Assembly: GCA_910584435.1 (NCBI GenBank)
Contig: CAJUAP010000032.1
Location: forward strand, 1,647-39,307
DNA from: an uncultured Acetatifactor sp.
GTDB taxonomy: Bacteria; Bacillota; Clostridia; Lachnospirales; Lachnospiraceae
Direction of reading: 5' to 3'
DNA length: 37,661 nucleotides
Program-made: the position numbers and the translations under genes
Notes under the pieces: model-generated
Told to the model about the DNA's origin: nothing
The model's database searches: none
The model's input: the letters and a program-made list of their open reading frames with translations, nothing else
Part shown: one piece after another, positions 23,222 to 31,520 of the stretch
Numbering within the stretch: the first letter of the stretch is position 1
How the letters are laid out: every line of letters begins with the position of its first letter

Positions 23222-25636
23222 CTACCTCCGTCCTTTTGACGGACCCTTTGGTGTCTGTTTCTGGGGCGAAGCCTTCTGTGCTTCCTTTTCCTGCTCTTTG
23301 GCTTCCTTTTTAGCTTCTTTTTCGGCTTCCTTGGCGTCATTTTTGTCCACTGCTTCCTGAATTCCATGGCTCCGGCTGCCGGTTTTCTGTGCCTGTTTTG
23401 TCTCTATCTGGAATTGCACGCTCCCCTTTACAGCGTCAAAGTTCTTTACTTTCATGTAGCTTCCCAGCTCCCCGGACAGAACCGCTTTCCTCACACCGGC
23501 TTCAAAGCCTTTGTCATTCTCCACCTTCTCGGTGAACGCCTGAAAATTGTCATTACTCATCAACGCAACATTTACCGTATAATGTTCCATGGTTCTGCCA
23601 AGTTCCGTAATCGGTTTCTCCGGATTTGCCGCCCGTTTCTCCCCGTACAGCCCACGCAGGTATTCCCATTTGGCTATTGCTGTCAAATCCTTCTTCGCAT
23701 CAACTTCCCCATAATGGCTGTGGGCCTTCATTGCACCCTTTGCAGCATCCACATAGGAGGCTACGCTGTCCCCTGCTTCAAAAACCTCATCCCAGGCTTC
23801 CTTCCCTCCGCCCAATGCATCCTGTTCCGCCACTGCCTGAATATCCTGCTTGAAATGCTTCATCTCCTGTCCTAAATCAAAGGTCACGGTGGCCGCATAC
23901 ATGAAAGCCCGGTGTTTGTCAGAAAAGAGTTCCTTCTGATCTGTGATATCAAAGTTCCCCAGGGCATCCATCTCCTTATTCAGCGCCTTATGCCCCTCAT
24001 AACAGACTTCCGCCGCCCATTTCGTATCCTTGGCCACCAGTCTGTCCATGGTCTCCCTGCAGATTCTCTCCCTTGCCTCGGTCATCTGTTTTGGATCCAG
24101 AATTTCCTCAATATGGTACCCCTCCTTTAACATGGCACAGGTTGCCAGGGTAGTGTACGCGGAACGCGACCCTGAGATTCCGTTTACGGCACTGTCCGGC
24201 AGAGGCCCATGATCCTTGACCCAGCCCTGGAAAAAGAAATTCTTCATTCCTGTTGTGCCAGGCTCCTTCAGCTGAAACTTTCTCTCTTCATTCCTGGCCT
24301 GTACCTTGTTCCTGGCTTCCATCACTCTGTTGTACTCCGCTGCCTTCGCCGCTTTTTCCTTGTAATAGCCATGCTTGGCAAAATGCCGCTCCCATGCGTT
24401 CAAGGTCACTTTCTTAAGGGGCGAAGGTTCATACCCCTCCTTGACAAACTGCACGGGTTCCTTGGGAATCTTCCCGTTCTTATCCGGTACAAAAGCCTCC
24501 ACACGCTTCCCTGCCATCAGCCCGGCAGACACAATATCATTGGTCATTCTCACCCGGTTCGCCTCCAGCCAGGAAGACCGGCTCATTCCGTCTTCCAGCT
24601 TTCCGCTCTTCCATTCCTGGTCAAATCTCTCATTCAGGATATCCGATACCATCTTCCCATCCACCGTAATCAGCTCATCCCGTCGAATCAAGCCGAAGGA
24701 CGCCTTTTCCGCCCGGCCAAACAGGGGAGAAATCACGCGGTCTGCCGTGGCATTGGCATAGCGGTCGATCATTTGTTCCAGTGCCTCCCCCCTTGCCACA
24801 TCCTCCGGCAAATGTTCAGGTCTGTTTTGCCAGGTCAACGGACTGGAAAAAAACTTCTGACGCACCTGATTGTCCAGGCTGGCAAATACCACCTGTACCT
24901 TTCCCGGCACCACTAATTCATCATTGCGGCATCTTTCCACATCCGGCTTTAACTCTGCCCCGATATTTTTCATAAAGCTTCGTTCCTGGACGGTGGGCCT
25001 GCGGTCCGTAAGACCTGCCGCATATTCCATGACATGGAAGAAAGCATTCATACGCTTGATATTTACACTGTTCTTCATCAGGTTTTCGGTCTGCACTTCC
25101 AGATAGCGTGAACTCTCCGGCGTGGGCGCCATCTTAGCTGCAAACTGCTGTGTCCGCACCGTCCTGCTGTCGTTCCTCATTTGATTCCAGCATTTTCCGA
25201 TTTCTCCTGTAATTCTCTCTACTGCTCTGAGCTGTGTATTCACATAATCCTGTATTTCCCTCGGCCTGCTGCCCAATGCCGCCCGAAGCCTGGCAAAACG
25301 GTCTGAAAATGCCATATCCACTTCACTGTACTTTCCTCTGGGGTCAATTCCCGGAAACTTATCCACGATTTCCGGATCTTCGGGATATATTATCCTTGCA
25401 TTATCCCATGATTGGAAATGGGTATCCGCCCGGTCCATAGCAATACGCACTTCTCTTTCCCTCACCGGTGAAAGCTCGCGCTTGCCCTCGCTGTTGATCC
25501 AGCCATGCTCCCAGCGCTCTAACGTCTCATTGGCAAACAGTTTATCCTCCTGTTCTTTCGCATAGTCCAGCAGTCCCTTTTCTTCATCAGAAAGCTTCGG
25601 ACGATATTCTTCATACTTTTGGAATACATCTGCCAT
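23222..25636 (-). CDS. Large unknown protein, paralogue B of transfer operon
   Basis: An 804-aa protein clearly homologous to its downstream neighbour over most of its length: YEEYRPKL-type start, HGWINSEGKRELS, GKYSEVDMAFSDRFARLRAA, VMEYAAGLTDRRP, DIVSAGLMAGKRVEAFVPDK and GYEPSPLKKVTLNAWERHF. No known domain recognised. A variable mid-region and the C-terminal Lys/Glu/Ala stretch ending KGPSKGRR are less alike. AGGAGG lies 8 nt before the ATG. Together with paralogue A this is a tandem duplication that has since diverged. A link to transfer or delivery is inferred from gene order only. Confidence 0.86.
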   Translation of the reverse strand: MADVFQKYEEYRPKLSDEEKGLLDYAKEQEDKLFANETLERWEHGWINSEGKRELSPVREREVRIAMDRADTHFQSWDNARIIYPEDPEIVDKFPGIDPRGKYSEVDMAFSDRFARLRAALGSRPREIQDYVNTQLRAVERITGEIGKCWNQMRNDSRTVRTQQFAAKMAPTPESSRYLEVQTENLMKNSVNIKRMNAFFHVMEYAAGLTDRRPTVQERSFMKNIGAELKPDVERCRNDELVVPGKVQVVFASLDNQVRQKFFSSPLTWQNRPEHLPEDVARGEALEQMIDRYANATADRVISPLFGRAEKASFGLIRRDELITVDGKMVSDILNERFDQEWKSGKLEDGMSRSSWLEANRVRMTNDIVSAGLMAGKRVEAFVPDKNGKIPKEPVQFVKEGYEPSPLKKVTLNAWERHFAKHGYYKEKAAKAAEYNRVMEARNKVQARNEERKFQLKEPGTTGMKNFFFQGWVKDHGPLPDSAVNGISGSRSAYTTLATCAMLKEGYHIEEILDPKQMTEARERICRETMDRLVAKDTKWAAEVCYEGHKALNKEMDALGNFDITDQKELFSDKHRAFMYAATVTFDLGQEMKHFKQDIQAVAEQDALGGGKEAWDEVFEAGDSVASYVDAAKGAMKAHSHYGEVDAKKDLTAIAKWEYLRGLYGEKRAANPEKPITELGRTMEHYTVNVALMSNDNFQAFTEKVENDKGFEAGVRKAVLSGELGSYMKVKNFDAVKGSVQFQIETKQAQKTGSRSHGIQEAVDKNDAKEAEKEAKKEAKEQEKEAQKASPQKQTPKGPSKGRR

Positions 25637-25867
25637 ATTTTCTTTCCTCCTGTCTCAGTTCTCGTAAAGGGGAACTTATTCCCGCTCCTTCTTCCTGATA
25701 CCTATTTTATCAGACAAAATAGACAGAACCCAGGCATGTTTCTGCCTGAAATCTGTCAATTTTGCCATTGCTTCAGACAATGCCTTCCGCTGCGATCAAA
25801 TTTACACCTTAAGATGCCTTTGGTACCACCCAAAACCTGCCTTTGTTTATGTCACTCCAATGTTTGA
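25637..25867. other. Spacer with two palindromes before paralogue B
   Basis: AGTTC...GAACT (25657-25676) next to GTCTC resembles the leader hairpin of the GH112 gene. CTATTTT/AAAATAG (25702-25722) is a separate 7-bp inverted repeat with a 7-nt loop. No gene is seen in the rest of the stretch. Confidence 0.55.
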
Positions 25868-27448
25868 CTACTTTCTCATTCCTTTGGCAGCCGGCTGTTT
25901 CTGTTTTGCAGCTTGCTGCGCCTGCTTTACCGGCTTCTGCTGGACTTGCTTTCCCTGCCGCTGCGCCTGTCTTGCTGCATTCGGTCCTTGCTTTGCTGGC
26001 TGCTGCGCCTGTTTTCCGGCTTGCTGCTGGTTCTGCTTTCCTGATTGCTTCTGCGCCTGTCTTGCTGCATTCGGGCCTTGCTTTGCTGGCTGCTGCGCCT
26101 GTTTCGCTGCATTGGGGCCTTGCTTTCCTGCCGCCTGTTTTCTGGCTTGCTGCTGGTTCTGCTTTCCTGCCGCCTGTTTTCCGGCATTCGGGCCCTGCTT
26201 TCCTGCCATTTGTTTTGCAGCCGTATTCTCTTTCTCCGGTGCAGCATTCTCGGCCGTTTTTTTCTGCCCTGCCTGTGAGTACTTCACCAGTTCCCCAGGT
26301 TTTTCCAGCTCGCTGAGTTCCTTTCTCTCTGCCTCCGTCAGCTTATGCTCTGCCTGTTTCTGGTACAATTCTGTCATCCTTGGACGTTTCCCCTCGGCCT
26401 CCCCCAAAGCAACCATGACTTTCTCCGATGCTTTTGTCACCTTTGCCAGGCTGCTGCCGACCTTCTCATACTCCTGTCTGACCTGATGATACTCCTTCAC
26501 TCGTTCCAGCATTTTAGAAGCTGTCTGCATTTTAGCCGGGGATGATTTCCAGTCAGGATTCTCTTTCAACCACTTTTCTGCAGATTCTTTTGCCTGTCCT
26601 ATCCCTTCCAGCTTCTTGCGGTATTCCCGGGCCTGTTTCTGCAGTTTTTCATGTTTATCCCCCAGCTGGGTCAGCTTTTCAGATGCATCCTTACGGAATT
26701 CCTCCATCTTCTGAAGCCTGTTCTTGCTATGCTTTTCATCATGCTGATAAAGTTTATACTCTTCCCTGCGCTCCTCTGCCTGTTTCGCCCGTTCCCGGTT
26801 CTGCTCCTGCTTTCTCCTGGCTTCCTGTGCCTTGGCGGACTTATCCTCCTTTTTCATGTGCTCCAGTCTGCTTTTCTCTATGGCCGCCGAACGAATCAAT
26901 TCCATTTCCTTCTTATAATTCGTTCGCTCTTCTCTGTTCTGATAGAACCCGAAAGTCACTATTTTTAAGAATCTGTTCAATAATTTCGGCATGTGGCTGG
27001 GCGGTGTATTTTCCATTTTGGGGTCAGACAGATTGATTTTCTGACTGGGAGTCTTCTTGTCCATGGACTCCTCCGCCATATCAAATTCCACAAAAGGCTT
27101 ATTCTTCTCAATGGCCGTCTGCGCCATTATCATGCAATCCATAAAAGAATACCCTTTTTCCTTCATATATTCCGATGCTTTTTTCCCCTCGATCGACACC
27201 CTTTCCGCTGCCATCTCAGGATGCGTGGAATTACTCCACGTATTGATCAATGAAATCACATGATAATCGAAATTCTTCATTTTATCCATGGTAGCATTGA
27301 TCTGCTTTTCATCTCCCAGCGCAACCAATACCGAACTTTTCTCCGACATCAGGCAGGCACGTTTAAATGCCTGTTTGTCAAGCTTTTCATCCTGCTTGGC
27401 AATAAACGGAACCTTTTCGTCTTCCTCCAGGACTTCCTTCGTCTCCAT
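25868..27448 (-). CDS. Coiled-coil protein with Lys/Gln/Ala repeat tail
   Basis: A 526-aa protein of unknown function. Residues about 10-130 form a compact domain (KRACLMSEKSSVLVALGDEK, then KKASEYMKEKGYSFMDCMIMA). Residues about 180-400 are strongly charged and likely coiled coil. From about 405 on the sequence is a low-complexity tail with repeated GKQGPNA(A/G)KQA and QNQQQA units, ending AAKGMRK. AGGAG lies about 5 nt before ATG 27448; an earlier in-frame ATG at 27481 has none. It follows the VirB4 gene and precedes the paralogue pair. The very basic tail might bind DNA or the acidic VirB4 tail; both ideas are inference. Confidence 0.83.
   Translation of the reverse strand: METKEVLEEDEKVPFIAKQDEKLDKQAFKRACLMSEKSSVLVALGDEKQINATMDKMKNFDYHVISLINTWSNSTHPEMAAERVSIEGKKASEYMKEKGYSFMDCMIMAQTAIEKNKPFVEFDMAEESMDKKTPSQKINLSDPKMENTPPSHMPKLLNRFLKIVTFGFYQNREERTNYKKEMELIRSAAIEKSRLEHMKKEDKSAKAQEARRKQEQNRERAKQAEERREEYKLYQHDEKHSKNRLQKMEEFRKDASEKLTQLGDKHEKLQKQAREYRKKLEGIGQAKESAEKWLKENPDWKSSPAKMQTASKMLERVKEYHQVRQEYEKVGSSLAKVTKASEKVMVALGEAEGKRPRMTELYQKQAEHKLTEAERKELSELEKPGELVKYSQAGQKKTAENAAPEKENTAAKQMAGKQGPNAGKQAAGKQNQQQARKQAAGKQGPNAAKQAQQPAKQGPNAARQAQKQSGKQNQQQAGKQAQQPAKQGPNAARQAQRQGKQVQQKPVKQAQQAAKQKQPAAKGMRK
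25900..26230. repeat. Degenerate coding repeat for Lys/Gln/Ala tail
   Basis: Several near-identical stretches such as GGCCTTGCTTTGCTGGCTG recur about every 80-90 bp and encode the GKQGPNA(A/G)KQA-type units. The repetition is at the DNA level, so unequal recombination could change tail length. Confidence 0.75.
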
Positions 27449-27497
27449 TTCCACTCCTATCTGCCCTTTTTGCGGGCGCACAACCCAGTCTCCCTGT

Positions 27498-27615
27498 CTG
27501 CATTATATACTGCACGCCGAATAAATTTACAGTACAACCCGACTGCAGACCGCCAGCCAGGTACTTTCCCGGAGGCGTCACTGTAAATCCCGGCGGTCTG
27601 CAGTATAATACGCAG
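27498..27615. mobile_element. 118-bp MITE-like palindromic element
   Basis: The ends CTGCATTATATACTGCA (27498-27514) and, in reverse complement, CTGCGTATTATACTGCA (27599-27615) agree at 14 of 17 positions. Inside, CTGCAGACCGCC (27543-27554) and GGCGGTCTGCAG (27592-27603) are a perfect 12-bp inverted repeat. The left arm is the 34-bp repeat also found at 19897-19930. No coding capacity. A MITE-like origin is inferred; a target duplication was not established. Confidence 0.6.
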
Positions 27616-27634
27616 TGTTTTAAACTGAAGGAGA

Positions 27635-30600
27635 TTATGCGGACTGCATCAATTCTTCATAGGTAATCTCCCATACAAGCTCATCACCCCGCCGCACCTG
27701 TGCCGCTTCTTCCTCGTCATCCACCAGCGCTTCTTCCGCCTCTCTCATGATATCTTCCAGATAGCTCTCAAAATCGATTGTTTCATCGGATTCATGGAAT
27801 TCTTCCTCCTCAGACTCCGCAGCATACCTTTCCTCAAGGTTCTCTGCAGATTCCGCCATAACTCCGTCTTCTTCTGCCTGTTCTATCATGCCGAACATCT
27901 CATAGAATTCTCTCTCCATGCGATCTGCCTCAGTCTCTTCATCCTCCGGATAACCGTCATCGGATTCTTCATAGCCACCATCCGAATAGCCGTCATCGGA
28001 TTCCTCATAGCCATCCTCCGGATAGCCGCCATCGGATTCCTCATCATCAGTACCTGTAAATCCCGTAACTAATTCCTCATAACCGGCCTGGGATTCATCA
28101 TATCCAAGGTCCTCCGACAATACAGACCAATCTTCTGCGCTGTCATTCGATGCATAGAATTCTGTCTGTTCCCCACCTTTCTGTTCTGTTCCCATATCTC
28201 TCTGTCTTGAAGGACTTGCCGCAGATGCTCCCTTCTGACCGCCCATGGGCTGTTTCGTGCCCATATTCTGCTGCATTGCAAGGCTGCTGCGAAGTTCATC
28301 CATTAATTCCTTCCGCAGACTGTTGCGAAGCTCTTCTATCAATTCCTCCTCGAATAAGGCTCCTGCCTCATAATCCTGTCTTCTGCTGTCATTCGCTCCT
28401 GGGTGCCCATATCCGTATGAAGGTTCTGGCACATCCTTTGATGCCATATCCTCTTCCGATATCTCCACGATTTTCACGCGCTGTCCTGACGGGCGTGCAG
28501 GCATCTCCAAGGCTTCCTGCTCTTCTTCCTCCTCAAGCAGCATCTTGAACTGTGCCAGGTCTTCTTCCTCCCGCTCCGCATCCAGCGTGCGTATAATATT
28601 GTCCCACCATTCCTTTCCCTCCTGATCCGAATAATAGGGCGATTCAAACTCACTGTCCGTAAACAGGCTTTGAACATTTTTATTCGCCTCTACCACCAGA
28701 GAAGAACGATTGGTAGGAGATGTAATGACAAACGCCTGCCCTCTGGCTGCATTGATGATTTCCTCCTGCTCCTGTTCATTAATCTGTCCCGCCTTCTCAT
28801 ACAGCTTGCACAGATCATGCATATCGTTCGGCGCCAGTGCAAAAATCAGGGAATACTGGCAGGCATTGATAATAGCCGTTGATTTACGCGCCAGCTCCTC
28901 GCTTCCCACGAAATCCTTAATGTTCTGCGTAATCACTATCTGCATACCATTGTACTTACGGATACGCTTTGCCAGCTGGAACATAAAATCCAATGCCAGA
29001 GGATATTTTGTATCAATAAATACATGTGCCTCATCTATGACAACCACAATCTTCCGGCTGGCGTGGTACTTCTTGTTATAATCCCGGTTCTTGATAATCT
29101 CGTTGTCCAGCCATTTCAGCACCAACAGCATCTGCGCATTGGCAATCAGATTGTTGCGGTTTGCCAGAAGGGACTGAAAATTAAACACAATAAAATTCTC
29201 TTCCGTATTGATTGTGGAATGCCCGTTCCAAAGAACGGAATTACGTCCGCCGGAAGAAAACTTTGCTATGTAATTAATCAAAATCTGCAGATTTCCTTTC
29301 AGGTAATCGCTTTTGGTTGACTGGAATTCCTCCAACACCGTATCATACAAATCATCAAAAATAGGATAATCTTCCGGTTTCAGCTTGGATAAATCCGTAT
29401 GCTCTTCAATCCCTTTCATGCTGTATATCCGAATAATCAGATTATTCAGGTATTCCAGGGCGTCCGGCTCGATATCCGGCAATATCTGCTTGAAAAATTC
29501 CTCCAGAAACTGCAGGTGTGTATGAAAACTGACGCCGGAAGCCTGCTGTTCCCCCTCTTCGTCATCCTCCAGATTCGTAATAATCTGGAAGGGATTCAGA
29601 CGCCCCTGGGTGGCATTTCCCACATTAATTATTTTTCCGCCCAGATTATGTGCCAGTTCCAGGTACTCATTCTCCGGATCCAATACGAAAATCTTGCTGT
29701 TTTCCGCCGCCAGATTGGACAGCAGAGTTTTCGTTGCATAGCTTTTTCCGCTTCCGGACTTACCGATAATTGCCATATTGCTGTTGACACGCTCATTATC
29801 CCTGCGGAAAAAGTCGATAAACACAGGCACGTTGTTCTTTTTGCCCAGGTTAATACCGCCTTCATCCGCCGTATAAGTATAGACAAAGGGAAACACTGCC
29901 GCTACAGAGCTGGAATGGATGGATCTGCCCTTCCCCTCCCTTGGGTCATAGCCCGATACCTGGCCTGCAATCCATGCCTCCATCTGCAGAAACAGGCTGT
30001 CATTCAATTTCATATTGGAATCATTGTAGATCCGCCGGATATTCTTCTTTAAATTAGTCATATGGGGAAGTGCACTGTCTTCCGGCTTCTCTTTCACCCG
30101 CGGTTCGGCCATGCTGCCCTCCCAGTCATAGCCTGTGACATAAATATTCACATTCATCAGAATCTCATTATCATTCTGCAGCATAATGAGAAGTTCCGAA
30201 AGGGTATCTATGTGTGTGGAAATATCTATCAGCTTACTGGTCTTGCCCGTACTGTTCTCCTGGGAACGCAGTTCGTCTATGGAGCGGTCAATGGCACGTA
30301 TGGCCTTGGTTCTGTCCATGGGCTTCATCTTCATTACCACCTTGGTCGCCGGGGTATCAAATACAAAAGCGCCCCATGCATTGGCAACGGTCATAGGATA
30401 GTTTACCACACGGAAATTGTGGGTCAGAATGTTGTTGACCACGATATTTTTCGCATAGATATCCAGTTTCTCCGGCAGGGAAAACTCATAATATTCCTCC
30501 GGCTGCAGTTCCAGGGCATCCCTTTCGTCAAAATCCAGGGACTGGGTATATTTTAAGAATACCGCCAGCTCCCGATCATCCAGTCTGTGGGGCGAAAGCT

Positions 30601-31375
30601 CTCCGTTCCGCAGAAGTTCTATTGCCGTCTGCACCTGGTTATTCAGCAGATTCCTGTCACTGTCAAACAACACCAGATAGAAATATGGAAGTACCACCTT
30701 ATTCTCAAAGGACAAATCATTCAATTCTGCAATTCTGTCATTGATTATCTCAATTCGGCGCTCCAATTCTTCTGCCGTAAGCATACCGCGGCAATAAGCA
30801 TTCTTCAAATCCTCTATTTTCCGATGCTCCGCCTGAACAAATTTATCATAAATCACGGGCCGTTCTATCTTGACCAGGTTGGCGGCATAATTGGGATTTA
30901 CGTTGCGCAGAACGCCTCCCAGCGCTTTCTCTATGGTATTATTCTGGCGGAACTCACTGAAAAAGCGAAATTCCACACTGGGCAGTTCCAGTACCGCCCC
31001 ATAATACTTTTTCTCATATAAGATCAGGCCGTCCTGAATCCCTGTATATGCGATTACTCTTCTGATATCCTCCGGTGCCTTTCCGCCTTTTCTACGCTTT
31101 CTTTTGTCCGTCTGCTCCTTGGCATAATTTCTTCGGTAGGCATAATGTCTGAGAATATTCAGCAGAAATTCATAATTTCTCTCATCATCCATTTTAAGCA
31201 ATAGCAGGGCTATGATAACCAGCCCTCCGGCCATCAGGTACATTTTCCCCGGAAGATTGGAAACCAATATTGCTACCTCTACCACTGCTCCAATAAATCC
31301 TACGGCCACATCTCCCACCGTAAATCCATTGAAAAATTCCATGGACACATTTGTTTTCTTAGGTATAATCCTCAT
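27635..31375 (-). CDS. PrgI-VirB4 fusion, type IV secretion ATPase
   Basis: A 1246-aa protein. Residues 1-62 carry two membrane segments like PrgI-family proteins, here fused to VirB4. The ATPase core has Walker A GKSGSGKS (538-545) and Walker B VVVIDEAH (777-784). VirB4 proteins power assembly and substrate passage in type IV secretion. Residues about 925-1246 are an unusual acidic, low-complexity tail with repeats such as GYEESDDGYSDGGYEESDDG. GGAGG precedes the ATG. A strong hairpin lies in the 145-nt spacer to the upstream TrbL-like gene. Typical VirB4 proteins are about 800 residues, so the tail is a notable extension. Confidence 0.93.
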   Translation of the reverse strand: MRIIPKKTNVSMEFFNGFTVGDVAVGFIGAVVEVAILVSNLPGKMYLMAGGLVIIALLLLKMDDERNYEFLLNILRHYAYRRNYAKEQTDKRKRRKGGKAPEDIRRVIAYTGIQDGLILYEKKYYGAVLELPSVEFRFFSEFRQNNTIEKALGGVLRNVNPNYAANLVKIERPVIYDKFVQAEHRKIEDLKNAYCRGMLTAEELERRIEIINDRIAELNDLSFENKVVLPYFYLVLFDSDRNLLNNQVQTAIELLRNGELSPHRLDDRELAVFLKYTQSLDFDERDALELQPEEYYEFSLPEKLDIYAKNIVVNNILTHNFRVVNYPMTVANAWGAFVFDTPATKVVMKMKPMDRTKAIRAIDRSIDELRSQENSTGKTSKLIDISTHIDTLSELLIMLQNDNEILMNVNIYVTGYDWEGSMAEPRVKEKPEDSALPHMTNLKKNIRRIYNDSNMKLNDSLFLQMEAWIAGQVSGYDPREGKGRSIHSSSVAAVFPFVYTYTADEGGINLGKKNNVPVFIDFFRRDNERVNSNMAIIGKSGSGKSYATKTLLSNLAAENSKIFVLDPENEYLELAHNLGGKIINVGNATQGRLNPFQIITNLEDDEEGEQQASGVSFHTHLQFLEEFFKQILPDIEPDALEYLNNLIIRIYSMKGIEEHTDLSKLKPEDYPIFDDLYDTVLEEFQSTKSDYLKGNLQILINYIAKFSSGGRNSVLWNGHSTINTEENFIVFNFQSLLANRNNLIANAQMLLVLKWLDNEIIKNRDYNKKYHASRKIVVVIDEAHVFIDTKYPLALDFMFQLAKRIRKYNGMQIVITQNIKDFVGSEELARKSTAIINACQYSLIFALAPNDMHDLCKLYEKAGQINEQEQEEIINAARGQAFVITSPTNRSSLVVEANKNVQSLFTDSEFESPYYSDQEGKEWWDNIIRTLDAEREEEDLAQFKMLLEEEEEQEALEMPARPSGQRVKIVEISEEDMASKDVPEPSYGYGHPGANDSRRQDYEAGALFEEELIEELRNSLRKELMDELRSSLAMQQNMGTKQPMGGQKGASAASPSRQRDMGTEQKGGEQTEFYASNDSAEDWSVLSEDLGYDESQAGYEELVTGFTGTDDEESDGGYPEDGYEESDDGYSDGGYEESDDGYPEDEETEADRMEREFYEMFGMIEQAEEDGVMAESAENLEERYAAESEEEEFHESDETIDFESYLEDIMREAEEALVDDEEEAAQVRRGDELVWEITYEELMQSA

Positions 31376-31520
31376 CGTTTTATTTCCTCCCGGCTGCAGC
31401 TATCCGCCCGCGGCGGCACAAACAATCAACGAAGAACGCTGGTTTTTGCGTTCTTCCTGTGTGAAGTTTTAGAATTTCCAAGTCTGCGTCTTTTGCAGAC
31501 TTAGAAATTCTCTTCACACC
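31376..31520 (-). promoter_or_regulatory. Intercistronic hairpins before virB4-like gene
   Basis: A 61-nt hairpin begins right after the upstream stop: GTGTGAAG/CTTCACAC (31459-31466 and 31512-31519) outside and a 17-bp stem with one mismatch (31471-31487 and 31495-31511) inside. A second hairpin, AGAACGC/GCGTTCT, follows. No U tract is visible, so these may control RNA stability or stoichiometry rather than termination. Confidence 0.7.

Noticed and set aside
27482..27634. Possible small gene or ICE attachment site in the spacer
   Set aside because: The stretch is explained by the MITE-like inverted repeats; no integrase is near and no direct-repeat att pair was found.
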